A DNA stretch of 64,000 nt, from the NCBI GenBank assembly GCA_035376985.1, contig DAOSSA010000003.1:124001-188000 (forward strand), written 5' to 3'. The stretch comes from Brevifilum sp029548365 (GTDB taxonomy: Bacteria > Chloroflexota > Anaerolineae > Anaerolineales > Anaerolineaceae). The translations under genes were made by a program, and so were the position numbers. A model generated the notes under the pieces. That model saw nothing but the letters and a program-made list of their open reading frames with translations, did no database searches and was not told the origin of the DNA. This document shows, in pieces, positions 1 to 8,263 of this stretch (positions within the stretch are counted from its first letter, which is position 1; each line of letters begins with the position of its first letter).

Positions 1-1554
1 CTGCTCGCCGTAAGCCGCCAGTTGCGGCAGGTGGGTGATGCACATCACCTGGTGCTGGCGAGAAAGGTTCCACAGTTTTTCGCCGACAACCATGCCGACA
101 CGACCGCCAATCCCCTGATCAATTTCATCAAATACCAGCGTTGGGATTTTATCGGCGTTCGCCAGCACGTTTTTCAAAGCCAGCATCAAGCGAGAGGTCT
201 CGCCGCCTGAGGCAATCTTAACCAGGGGTTTAAACCCTTCCCCGGGGTTGGTTTCAACCAGGAACTCCACCCGGTCGATGCCGTTGGCGTCGAAAGCCAC
301 GCGTTGACCGTCCTGCAGCGGCAGGCCGTTTTCATCCGGGCGTTGGGTAATCTCAATTTGAAAGCGTGCCCGTGCCATCTGCAGATCCTGCAGTTCAACC
401 TCAATCCCACGACTGAGACCGCCGGCGGATTCTGACCGCCGCTGGCTGAGGGCTTGCCCGTATCCTGACAGGGTCGTCATCAAGCTGACCTGGCGATCTT
501 CCAGTTCTGAAATCCGCTCCTCGGCATGGGTGATCGATTCCAGTTCAGTGCGGGCTTTTAGGGCATATGCTACGATCGCGTCGATCGACTCGCCATATTT
601 TCGCTTCAGGTTGTTGACCAGATCGATGCGTTCTTCAACCTGGTCTAACAGGCGTGGGTTAAACTCGATGTTTTCGGCGTAATTGCGCACCTCCAATGCC
701 AGGTCTTGCAGGGCGGTCACACTGGAAGACAGGCGCTCATACAACGGCTCTGTGGATGTATCGATGCGCGCCAGGCTGTGCAGGGCGTCCAGTGCTTCAC
801 CGAGCAAGTCGTTTACACCGCCCACTTCTGGCGAGCCTTCTTCCAGAACGATCAGGGCTTGCTGGGCATGTTTGGCCAAGCTTTCTGCATTGGCCAGGCG
901 GGTTCGATCCTGGCGCAGGCTGGTTTCTTCGTCGGTCTGCAACTGGGCAGCGTCGATTTCCTGGATCTGGTAGGTGAGCATGTCCACTCGGCGGGCAGCA
1001 TCCTGTTCCAGGGCGTGTAGATGCTGTAATTCCGCCCGGACTTCAACCAGTTGGCGGTAGACAACCTGGTATTGATCCAGCAACTCGCCGATATCGGCAA
1101 AGCCATCCAGCAGGTGCAGGTGATTGCGAACATGCAGCAAGGATAAATGCTCCGATTGTCCGTGAATATCAATCAGGTATTCACCTACTGAGCGCTGCAG
1201 TGCTGCTGTCACCGTTCGCCCATTGATGCGGGCTGTGTTGCGCCCTTCGCGGCGGATCTCTCGCCCCATAACGATGTAATCCGGGTCGTCGAGCAGTTCC
1301 TCTGCCTTCAGCAAGGCGTGGATCGGCTCACGAACGGCAGAGTCCAGGCGGAAGGTGGCCTCGACCTGGGCACGTTTGGCGCCGGTGCGAATGGTGGTGG
1401 TTTCAGCGCGACCGCCCAGCACCGCTTCCAGTGCGTCCATGATGATTGATTTGCCAGCGCCGGTTTCACCGGTGAAGATCACCAACCCGGGTAAAAAGTC
1501 CAGGTGTAGTTTCTGGATAATAGCAAAATTTTCAATCTGTAATTCAGTTAACAT
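1..1554 (-). CDS. recN: DNA repair protein RecN (3' end cut by window edge)
   Basis: RecN is an SMC-like ATPase that acts in recombinational repair of double-strand breaks. The reading frame starts at ATG 1552-1554 and stays open to base 1, giving 518 codons; the C-terminal part of the usual ~560-residue protein lies outside the window. The start reads MLTELQIENFAII, followed by the Walker A GETGAGKS at residues 29-36. The middle is a long Glu/Arg-rich coiled-coil region. Near residue 450 comes the ABC signature ASGGETSR and near 476 the Walker B LVFDEIDQGIGG, the standard RecN order. It is last in the minus-strand run behind nadK and the zinc-ribbon membrane protein, 12 nt after the latter's stop. 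nadK-recN neighbourhoods are common in bacteria. Identification is firm. Confidence 0.95.
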   Translation of the reverse strand, partial: MLTELQIENFAIIQKLHLDFLPGLVIFTGETGAGKSIIMDALEAVLGGRAETTTIRTGAKRAQVEATFRLDSAVREPIHALLKAEELLDDPDYIVMGREIRREGRNTARINGRTVTAALQRSVGEYLIDIHGQSEHLSLLHVRNHLHLLDGFADIGELLDQYQVVYRQLVEVRAELQHLHALEQDAARRVDMLTYQIQEIDAAQLQTDEETSLRQDRTRLANAESLAKHAQQALIVLEEGSPEVGGVNDLLGEALDALHSLARIDTSTEPLYERLSSSVTALQDLALEVRNYAENIEFNPRLLDQVEERIDLVNNLKRKYGESIDAIVAYALKARTELESITHAEERISELEDRQVSLMTTLSGYGQALSQRRSESAGGLSRGIEVELQDLQMARARFQIEITQRPDENGLPLQDGQRVAFDANGIDRVEFLVETNPGEGFKPLVKIASGGETSRLMLALKNVLANADKIPTLVFDEIDQGIGGRVGMVVGEKLWNLSRQHQVMCITHLPQLAAYGEQ

Positions 1555-1566
1555 TGATGATCCTCA

Positions 1567-2082
1567 CTACCGCTGGTTTCCAGAAAGGCGATAATATGCT
1601 GATGGCACCGCCATTACGAGATAAAGGATTTGATAACCCAGCGGCAACAGGCTGAAAAGACTAAACGCGCCCGCACCCAGGCTAATGAGCAAATTAAACA
1701 GGATGAGTACAGGGATTGGCAACCCGCCCAGGATGATTCCCAGCCTTACCAGTTGGAACAGTCTTTTGCTGCGCCGCTTTTTCGTGACCAGGCGGACCGC
1801 TTCAGCGATACCCACGCCGGCTGCAGGCGCCAACAGAACCGTAAAAAAACCGATCAATGAGGTCAGCCAGCTACCCAACAGGCTCAGCAGCGCCGCGATG
1901 ATGAAGCCCAGGATGTAATCCTGGGGGCGGCTGGTATCGAAGGTCTTTTGTTGCTGTCTGACGCAATCTGAGCAGCGGTAACCCGTAGGTGTCTGGATGG
2001 CTTCAGATGGGGTAATTGGCTTGCTGCAGCGACTGCAGCGCAGGGTGATATCTTCTGTGTGAATATGATTATGATCTGACAT
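1567..2082 (-). CDS. Zinc-ribbon membrane protein of unknown function
   Basis: A 171-residue protein I cannot name. Residues 15-40 carry two CxxC pairs (CSRCSK and CSDC), a treble-clef or zinc-ribbon style metal site. A linker follows, then three or four hydrophobic segments: roughly 55-75 and 75-95 as a hairpin, and 110-135 and 140-160 near the C-terminus. A basic loop (TKKRRSKRLF) lies between them. It is probably an inner-membrane protein with a cytoplasmic zinc-binding head. Its start overlaps the last 14 nt of nadK, and recN begins 12 nt after its stop, so the three genes are probably co-transcribed. No enzyme motif is visible. Confidence 0.75.
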   Translation of the reverse strand: MSDHNHIHTEDITLRCSRCSKPITPSEAIQTPTGYRCSDCVRQQQKTFDTSRPQDYILGFIIAALLSLLGSWLTSLIGFFTVLLAPAAGVGIAEAVRLVTKKRRSKRLFQLVRLGIILGGLPIPVLILFNLLISLGAGAFSLFSLLPLGYQILYLVMAVPSAYYRLSGNQR

Positions 2083-2953
2083 TGGATTTACTACTGAGTA
2101 AAGGGTTGTGTTCCATATACGCGGTCAGGTTGCGATAAAAGTAGTTCGGGTCCTGAAAGCGAACCATCAACAGCGACTTTTCATGGGCAGAGACTTCAAC
2201 GCAATCCCCGCTGCTCAGGTGAACCGGCGGCTGACCGTCGACGCTGACCACGGCTTCGTGTGAGCTCAGGACGCGCATTGTCACCGACGAGCCCTCCGAG
2301 AGGACAACCGCCCGGTCAACCGACAGGTGGGGAGCGACCGGCATCAATAGAATGTTGCGGATTTCAGGCGGCAAAATCGGTCCACCTGCTGCCAGTGAGT
2401 AGGCTGTGGAGCCCGTGGGCGTGGCTGCAATAAGGCCATCTGCTACATAGCTGGCAATGTGCTCGCCGTTGAGCAGGGCTTCGACATTGATCGGGCGCAC
2501 ATAGCGGCCCCGGGCAACCACCACATCGTTGATCACATCAAAAGGATCCTGTTTTTCACCACAGCAAACGCAGCGCGCACGAAGCATCATGCGCGCTTCA
2601 TAGCGAAAGTCACCGGACAACAATCGTGGAAAATATTCGCGCCATTGATCGCGTTTGAGCTCAACCAGGAAACCAAAAGTGCCGATATTGATGCCCAGCA
2701 GGGGGATGTCCACAGGCGCACACAGGTGGCCGGCGCGCAGAATGGTACCGTCGCCGCCTAAAGCAATCACCAGGTCATGTGCTCCCGTTTTGACGGACTT
2801 CCGTAAATCTTCGTCATAAAGTGAGCCCACATCAGCGTTTCCACCTAGGGCTTGAATCGTTAAACCAACCTCCCCGGCAACTTCCAGTGCTCGGGGAATA
2901 TTGGGGTGTGCCAGAACGGCAATGCTTTGCGGAGGTTCAGGGTTGATGGTCAT
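2069..2953 (-). CDS. nadK: NAD kinase
   Basis: Phosphorylates NAD(+) to NADP(+) with ATP or polyphosphate, the only route to NADP; cytosolic. The 294-residue length is usual for the family. The ATP/polyphosphate motif GGDGT lies at residues 66-70. The second conserved block, with NDVVVARG and then DGLIAATPTGSTAYSLAAGG, is the NAD-binding core. The tail (SVDGQPPVHLSSGD) matches the C-terminal sandwich. It lies downstream of the propeller lipoprotein gene in the minus-strand operon and overlaps the next gene by 14 nt. No strong ribosome binding site is visible before ATG 2953, but the protein begins as the family does. Confidence 0.96.
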   Translation of the reverse strand: MTINPEPPQSIAVLAHPNIPRALEVAGEVGLTIQALGGNADVGSLYDEDLRKSVKTGAHDLVIALGGDGTILRAGHLCAPVDIPLLGINIGTFGFLVELKRDQWREYFPRLLSGDFRYEARMMLRARCVCCGEKQDPFDVINDVVVARGRYVRPINVEALLNGEHIASYVADGLIAATPTGSTAYSLAAGGPILPPEIRNILLMPVAPHLSVDRAVVLSEGSSVTMRVLSSHEAVVSVDGQPPVHLSSGDCVEVSAHEKSLLMVRFQDPNYFYRNLTAYMEHNPLLSSKSNVRS

Positions 2954-2999
2954 CGTGTTCTAATTATAGTCTTTTTTCAAGCAACGGCTTGATCAGGGC

Positions 3000-4547
3000 T
3001 TATTCCACCCAGGTCCACACAAACCCGGTCGTTAAGGGTATCCCGGTTATGATTTCTTCTGGCTTCAACCCGGGAAAGGTAAAATGATACAGCGAGCCTT
3101 CGGAAACGATAAAAAACCCTTTTGAATCGGGCTGCCAGGTCAGGGATTCAACAGGCTGGTCGATCAGCGTTTGCAGTGGGTTACTGCTATGGGATTGAAA
3201 CAGGCGTGCCCCAGCCCTGGAATTCTCACCATCACCCCAGGCGATAACCCAGCTCCCATTAGGTGCCAGGCGCGCATTGCCCTCACCTGGCAGGAGAATG
3301 CTTTCACCCTGGGGGGTGAAAAACAACGCCCCCTGTGTACCTGAGGCCACAAACCTTCCGACTGTGTCCCAAATGAGATGGGTCCAATCGCCTGCAGCCT
3401 GTAAGACCTGCACCGGGCTGTCGAGTTCTCGTCGATAGATGCCGCCAGACAGACCCTGGGCAATCGCGTTTGAAAAACTGATGCTGAACGCTGTTACGCC
3501 AGTACCGGGATCATAAGCTGCTTGTTGAAAGGCATTTTCAAAGATGATAGATTCTTTCACCTCATCTGCACTGACCTGGCGCAGCAACCTGGGACCACTT
3601 TCAGTGTTGGAATAGCTCAAAAAGGTGTGTGGGTTAATCCAGCCAATGATCACTTCTTCAAAGCTGTCGATTGGTGGAAGATAGAGGGTGTTTTGGCTGT
3701 CATAGCTGGGAAAGCGCAAGCCTGAAACCAAAACCGAGTGCCATGTTTCCAGCTGATGCTCGTATTCGAACTCCTGGGAGATCAACCACTCCCCGCCCGG
3801 TGACCACACAGGCGATGCATTTTGAGAATAAAGACCATTTACACGATCGATGCGGTTGTTGAGCGTATCGGCAACATACAGGTCGCTGGACTCTTGATCT
3901 AATGCAGCTGAAAAAGCCAGGTAGCGGCTGTCTGAGGACCATGCCAGTCCATCCGAGCGTGTGACGGTCATCAGGGTTTCCAGCGCTCGGTCGCCCTGGT
4001 TGTGGACGATTTTGCGCTGAACCGTGATCGATAGCAATGGAGTCAGCTTGCTAACCTCAAATGAGGGCAGGTTGATCTGGTAAAGTGCCAACTCGTCTGT
4101 GTTCTCCGCTAATCCTGCTCGGATGATCAATTTACTGCCATCGGGAGCCAGGCCCCGGGTGAGGTCAGTGGTGATGATCGGCTCGGGCAAGCTGATGCGA
4201 TGAATTTTGTGGGTATTGATATCATAAGCATTCAAGCCTTCGCCCTCAGGGTCTGGGAATACCAGCCAGGGGCCGTGGGCATTTTCCCGGGGTGTTGATG
4301 TTATTGTGGCAGTGGACGTAGCGACTGGCGTGTTGCTCGGTGCAGTCGGGGTAAAGACAAACGGGGCTGTTCCGGCGATTGCATCCCGAGTCAGGGCGAT
4401 CTCCGTGTTCCGTACATCAGCAGTGGACGTTCCTGCCCAGGACGCCGGACGCGGTGAAGTCAACTGACAAGCCATCCCGGTTCCAAGAAAGAGAACCACC
4501 CCCCAGATCAGAAATGCTTTTTTGTGTCTGCTCTGACGCCCGGGCAT
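3000..4547 (-). CDS. Secreted or lipid-anchored beta-propeller protein (TolB/WD40-like)
   Basis: A 515-residue exported protein. The N-terminus is basic, then hydrophobic (residues 11-27), then has a possible lipobox GMAC followed by a Ser/Thr/Pro linker (to about residue 85), a common layout in Anaerolineae lipoproteins. The rest has repeated blade-like units such as DGLAWSSDSRYLAFSA, NASPVWSPGGEWL and ARLAPNGSWVIAWGDG, with the S-x-D/G-x-x-x-L/I-A/V pattern of TolB/WD40-like propellers. The likely role is extracytoplasmic binding or scaffolding; the ligand is unknown. Its ATG overlaps the UvrD stop codon (TAATG), so translation is probably coupled to the helicase gene. The lipobox is imperfect (Gly at -3), so simple secretion is the alternative. 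Confidence 0.75.
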   Translation of the reverse strand: MPGRQSRHKKAFLIWGVVLFLGTGMACQLTSPRPASWAGTSTADVRNTEIALTRDAIAGTAPFVFTPTAPSNTPVATSTATITSTPRENAHGPWLVFPDPEGEGLNAYDINTHKIHRISLPEPIITTDLTRGLAPDGSKLIIRAGLAENTDELALYQINLPSFEVSKLTPLLSITVQRKIVHNQGDRALETLMTVTRSDGLAWSSDSRYLAFSAALDQESSDLYVADTLNNRIDRVNGLYSQNASPVWSPGGEWLISQEFEYEHQLETWHSVLVSGLRFPSYDSQNTLYLPPIDSFEEVIIGWINPHTFLSYSNTESGPRLLRQVSADEVKESIIFENAFQQAAYDPGTGVTAFSISFSNAIAQGLSGGIYRRELDSPVQVLQAAGDWTHLIWDTVGRFVASGTQGALFFTPQGESILLPGEGNARLAPNGSWVIAWGDGENSRAGARLFQSHSSNPLQTLIDQPVESLTWQPDSKGFFIVSEGSLYHFTFPGLKPEEIITGIPLTTGFVWTWVE

Positions 4548-6748
4548 TATTCTTCAATGATCTCCAACCGGGACATGGAGGCAACCAGCGCTTTCAAGCC
4601 CAGCCCGTCAAAATAGACCTCCACGGTTTCATCGCCATATTCCAGGCGGCTGTTACGAACGATACCTTCCCCATAAACCGGGTGTCGCACGTGCATTTCC
4701 GAGTAAAAGCGCTGTTCGCGCTTTGTGGGCGGTTTGGGTGTGCCTGCCTGTGCTCTTGAACCGTAGGTTCGATTCCATTGATATTGTTGGTAGTCATCGC
4801 TTTCATCCCAGCGATCAACCCGGCTGACACGTCCCTGGGTGAGGTTTGCCGGCAGGTCCATCAAAAATCGGGAAGGCAGCATGGTTTCGTAATTGCCATA
4901 AGGGGTGCGTCGCCTGTGTGCGCGGGTGAGATACAGGCGATCTTTGGCGCGGGTCATCCCCACATACATTAAGCGCCGTTCTTCAGCTAATTCCTCTTTC
5001 TCATCCAATGATCGGCTATGAGGCAGGATGTGTTCATCCAGCCCGATGATAAAAACTTGCGGAAACTCCAGCCCCTTGGCGGAGTGCAGAGTCAGCAAGG
5101 TGGGGGCATCAATTGTTTCCGGGAGGGTGTCCTGATCGGCGACCAGGGCCATCGTTTCTAAAAATACGTCCAGGCCTGCTTCTTCATATTCCAACAGCAC
5201 GGACCGCAGCTCCAGAACATTCGCCCACCGGTCCAGAAGCACATCATCCTCGGCTTTGATGTAAACCTCATAATCCGTATCCAGCAGTACCTGGTCGAAC
5301 AGTCCTGTGAGTGATGCCTGGTCCAGGCTGCTGCGCCAGCCGATCAGCAGCTTGCTGAAAGGCAACAACCGGGCTGCGAACGATCCTAATGCCTGTGCAA
5401 ATTCCGAATCAGGCTGCAGGGATAAGGATAGGAGAACCTCGCCGCTGCTGACGCCGCTCTCGCGGGCAATTTCTTGCAGACGCTGCAGGGTGACCGCACC
5501 AATGCCGCGCGGCGGGAGGTTGATCACCCGGCTGAGGCTGACCTCATCCTTGGGATTGTAGATCAAGCGCAGAAAGGCAATCATGTCTTTGACTTCACGG
5601 CGACCGTAAAAACGCTGCGCACCCACCAGGCGATAGTTCATATTCGCGCGGCGAAAGGCTTCTTCCAGCAATCGAGATTGGGCATTGGTGCGGTACATGA
5701 TGGCAAAATCAGATTCTCCGGCCGTTTTCTGTTCAAACTGGCGAGCGATGATGTCCACCACGTAGGCAGCCTCATCGTAATCATCGAGCGCTTCGTAGAC
5801 GACTACCGGTTCGCCTTTACTGCGCTCCGTAAAGAGAACCTTTTTTGTCCGGTGCACATTTTTATTGATCACCGTTGTTGCAGAATCCAGAATGGTTTGA
5901 GTTGAACGGTAATTTTGTTCCAGTAAAATTTCTACATGGTCGGGAAAATCGCTTCTGAAACGTTCCACATTCTTATAATCCGCGCCACGCCAGCGGTAGA
6001 TGGATTGATCTTCATCACCAACCAGGAATAGGTTGTGGTGATGAGCGCCTAAATGGAACAGCAGGTCGTATTGTGCCTGGTTGGTGTCCTGGAATTCATC
6101 GACCAGGATGTGTTTAAATCGCCGGGAATATTTTTGACGCACATCGGGTTGATTCTTCAGCAAACTCGCGGTATACAGCAGCATATCATCAAAGTCCATG
6201 GCGTTGCTGGCAACCAGGTAAGCCTGGTATGCTCTGTAAAATGACTGGATGATCTCATCTCGATAATTTTCTAAAGGGAACTCTTCCGGTGTCTGGAGGT
6301 CGTTTTTTGCGTTGCTGATTTTTGTTAGCACCTGGCGGGGATTAAAGTCCTTCTCATTGAGCCGGTGTTCTTTGATGACGCGCTTGATTAATGCGTGTTG
6401 ATCATCCTCATCAAAGATCACGAAATTGGAATCTACGGGCAGGTAAGCGGACTCACGCCGCAGGATGCGTCCACATATGGCATGAAAGGTGCCCAGCCAG
6501 AGGCCCTCGACCCTCTCCCCCAGTAAACCCCTGATGCGATTGCCCATTTCCCTGGCAGCCTTATTCGTAAAAGTAACAGCCATGATCTGGTAGGCAGGCA
6601 CTTCTAATGCCGCGATCAGATAAGCCACGCGGTAGGTCAGCACGCGGGTCTTTCCGGACCCGGGACCTGCCAGCACAAGAATTGGACCCGGTGGGGAGGC
6701 CACAGCCTGTTTTTGTTGCGGGTTAAGCTCTGTGAGGAAATCAGACAT
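4547..6748 (-). CDS. pcrA: ATP-dependent DNA helicase, UvrD/PcrA type
   Basis: An SF1A 3'-5' helicase for nucleotide-excision and mismatch repair and for removing recombination intermediates. It has 733 residues, usual for the family. Motifs appear in order: Q-motif region LNPQQKQAV at residue 8, Walker A AGPGSGKT (27-34), TFTNKAAREM, Walker B DEFQDTNQAQ, motif III VGDEDQSIYRWRGA, motif IV QNYRST, motif V LHSAKGLEFPQVF and motif VI EERRLMYVGMTRAK. A C-terminal Tudor-like tail (VRHPVYGEGIVRNS...) is typical of PcrA/UvrD. It sits 64 nt after the ychF-like gene and overlaps the next gene by one base. Whether to call it PcrA or UvrD is convention only. Confidence 0.96.
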   Translation of the reverse strand: MSDFLTELNPQQKQAVASPPGPILVLAGPGSGKTRVLTYRVAYLIAALEVPAYQIMAVTFTNKAAREMGNRIRGLLGERVEGLWLGTFHAICGRILRRESAYLPVDSNFVIFDEDDQHALIKRVIKEHRLNEKDFNPRQVLTKISNAKNDLQTPEEFPLENYRDEIIQSFYRAYQAYLVASNAMDFDDMLLYTASLLKNQPDVRQKYSRRFKHILVDEFQDTNQAQYDLLFHLGAHHHNLFLVGDEDQSIYRWRGADYKNVERFRSDFPDHVEILLEQNYRSTQTILDSATTVINKNVHRTKKVLFTERSKGEPVVVYEALDDYDEAAYVVDIIARQFEQKTAGESDFAIMYRTNAQSRLLEEAFRRANMNYRLVGAQRFYGRREVKDMIAFLRLIYNPKDEVSLSRVINLPPRGIGAVTLQRLQEIARESGVSSGEVLLSLSLQPDSEFAQALGSFAARLLPFSKLLIGWRSSLDQASLTGLFDQVLLDTDYEVYIKAEDDVLLDRWANVLELRSVLLEYEEAGLDVFLETMALVADQDTLPETIDAPTLLTLHSAKGLEFPQVFIIGLDEHILPHSRSLDEKEELAEERRLMYVGMTRAKDRLYLTRAHRRRTPYGNYETMLPSRFLMDLPANLTQGRVSRVDRWDESDDYQQYQWNRTYGSRAQAGTPKPPTKREQRFYSEMHVRHPVYGEGIVRNSRLEYGDETVEVYFDGLGLKALVASMSRLEIIEE

Positions 6749-6812
6749 GATGAAAAAGATTCTACCTTTGCCCTATCGGCGCGTCAACGCGCCCGATCTG
6801 AGTGTCCCCCAG

Positions 6813-7889
6813 CTAAAGGTTGAACCGGACGGTGATCACATCGCCATCCTGAACAAGATAGCCCTTGCCTTCCAGGCGCAGTTTGCCCGCCTGGCGCGCC
6901 TCTGTAAAACCGCCCAGTCGGACCAAATCATCGACGTCAATCACCTCGGCGCGGATAAAGCCTTTTTCCATATCTGAATGGATCTTGCCAGCAGCTTCCA
7001 GAGCGGTTGACCCGCGCGAGATCGTCCAGACATGGGCTTCTTTTTCTTCTTCCACAGTGAAAAAGGAGAGTAAATCCAGCAAATCGTAGGATGAACGCAC
7101 CAGGCGGTTGCGGCTGGGTTCCTGAATGCCATATTCTTTCATGAACAGTGTCGCATCTTCGGGGCTCAACTGGGCAATCTCCATCTCCAGTTTGATGGGC
7201 ATGCAAATTGGCTTTGTAAAGCTGTTGAATGCATCCAAATTGATGAGGGCCTGACCCTCTGATTGATTGACCACAACCAGTTGGGGTATCCGGCTCAACA
7301 GACCATGACCGGAGAGCTTTTTTTCTTCTTCCGGGCTGAAGGTTTCGCCGCGCAGGGGGAGTCCCTGGGACAGGGTTTCGTTGAGCCTGATGAATAATGC
7401 TTGCTCACGTCCGATTTCCGCTCTGTCACGACCATACCCTCCCCGCTGCCGTTCCTCTTCCAGGCGGATTAACTTACGTTCTATCTGAATCAGGTCATGA
7501 AGCATGAATTCCGATTCCATGGTCGCCAAATCTCGCAACGGGTCAACTGAACCGGCTGAATGGGGCACAAGGGGGTTTTCAAATTGCCGGATGACATGAA
7601 TGAAACCATCCATTTGCGACAAAGTATTGAGCAGTGGACCAGAAATGCCACTCCTGGCTGATTCGCCGTCCAATCCGCCAATATCGACATAAGTGACCTT
7701 GGCATAAACCGTCTTCTTTGGGCGGAACAATTTGACCAGGGCATCCACGCGCGCATCGAGAACGTCGATTACGGCGGTATGCAGCGAAAGTTTGCCCCCG
7801 CTGATCCCTGTGGGGGCGTTGCCCTGTGTGAGGGTGTTAAATAAGGTGGTTTTTCCGGATTGAGGTAAGCCGATGATGCCTAATTTCAT
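6813..7889 (-). CDS. ychF: YchF/Obg-family P-loop NTPase
   Basis: A TRAFAC-class NTPase of the YchF branch, which usually prefers ATP over GTP and associates with ribosomes. The 358-residue length is typical. G1 is GLPQSGKT (residues 7-14). The G3 region is VDIGGL (about 68-73). The G4 equivalent is NQSE (208-211), with Glu where GTPases have Asp, as in YchF. The long coiled-coil insert (about 125-190) and the C-terminal TGS-type domain (from about 275, ending EGKGYLVQDGDVITVRFNL) complete the family layout. GGAG precedes ATG 7889 by 5 nt. It is the first gene of the minus-strand run down to recN. The sequence is somewhat divergent from the classical YchF C-terminus, so a YchF-like paralogue is possible. 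Confidence 0.88.
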   Translation of the reverse strand: MKLGIIGLPQSGKTTLFNTLTQGNAPTGISGGKLSLHTAVIDVLDARVDALVKLFRPKKTVYAKVTYVDIGGLDGESARSGISGPLLNTLSQMDGFIHVIRQFENPLVPHSAGSVDPLRDLATMESEFMLHDLIQIERKLIRLEEERQRGGYGRDRAEIGREQALFIRLNETLSQGLPLRGETFSPEEEKKLSGHGLLSRIPQLVVVNQSEGQALINLDAFNSFTKPICMPIKLEMEIAQLSPEDATLFMKEYGIQEPSRNRLVRSSYDLLDLLSFFTVEEEKEAHVWTISRGSTALEAAGKIHSDMEKGFIRAEVIDVDDLVRLGGFTEARQAGKLRLEGKGYLVQDGDVITVRFNL

Positions 7890-8035
7890 TACTGCTCCAA
7901 TAGTCAGTCCACCTTGCTTGGAAGGAGGATGAACTTCTACCTGTAAATGATACCCAATTAATCCCTGGCGAGTTGAAGCGGGGTGTGTGGTTTTACAATT
8001 GAAATCCCGGATTTAAGGCATCTCGATGGAATTGC

Positions 8036-8064
8036 TTGACCTGGATCGGTGGATTGGATAAAAT
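8036..8064 (+). promoter_or_regulatory. Sigma-70 promoter of tRNA-Leu
   Basis: TTGACC at 8036-8041, a 17-nt spacer, and TAAAAT at 8059-8064. Transcription would start near 8071, about 5 nt before the mature tRNA. Confidence 0.75.
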
Positions 8065-8075
8065 AATACCGGATA

Positions 8076-8157
8076 GCCGGAGTGGCGGAATAGGCAGACG
8101 CGCACGACTCAAAATCGTGTGCCTTCGGGCGTGTGGGTTCGATTCCCACCTTCGGCA
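8076..8157 (+). tRNA. tRNA-Leu (anticodon CAA)
   Basis: A class II tRNA reading UUG. The acceptor stem GCCGGAG (8076-8082) pairs with CTTCGGC (8150-8156), with one G-U pair; the discriminator is A. The anticodon stem CACGA/TCGTG encloses the loop CTCAAAA (anticodon CAA). A long variable arm (GTGCCTTCGGGCGT) and the T-arm GTGGGTTCGATTCCCAC follow. CCA is not encoded. It has a private promoter and terminator. Confidence 0.95.
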
Positions 8158-8168
8158 TGCTAATGCTC

Positions 8169-8200
8169 AAAAAGCTCATCGAGGTGAGCTTTTGCATTTA
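8169..8200 (+). terminator. Rho-independent terminator after tRNA-Leu
   Basis: AAAAGCTCA (8170-8178) and TGAGCTTTT (8185-8193) form a 9-bp stem with a 6-nt loop. The T-run forms part of the 3' arm and is followed by GCATTT. It lies 12 nt after the tRNA. Confidence 0.7.
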
Positions 8201-8263
8201 AAGAGCCGATTGATCACTTGATTTCTGGATGCTGGCGGTCTGAATTAAGGTATCATTGAAGTG

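Noticed and set aside
8261..8263. GTG as start of the BTAD regulator
   Set aside because: An ATG follows directly at 8264; there is no ribosome binding site that decides for the GTG, so ATG was preferred, though the two cannot be separated by sequence alone.
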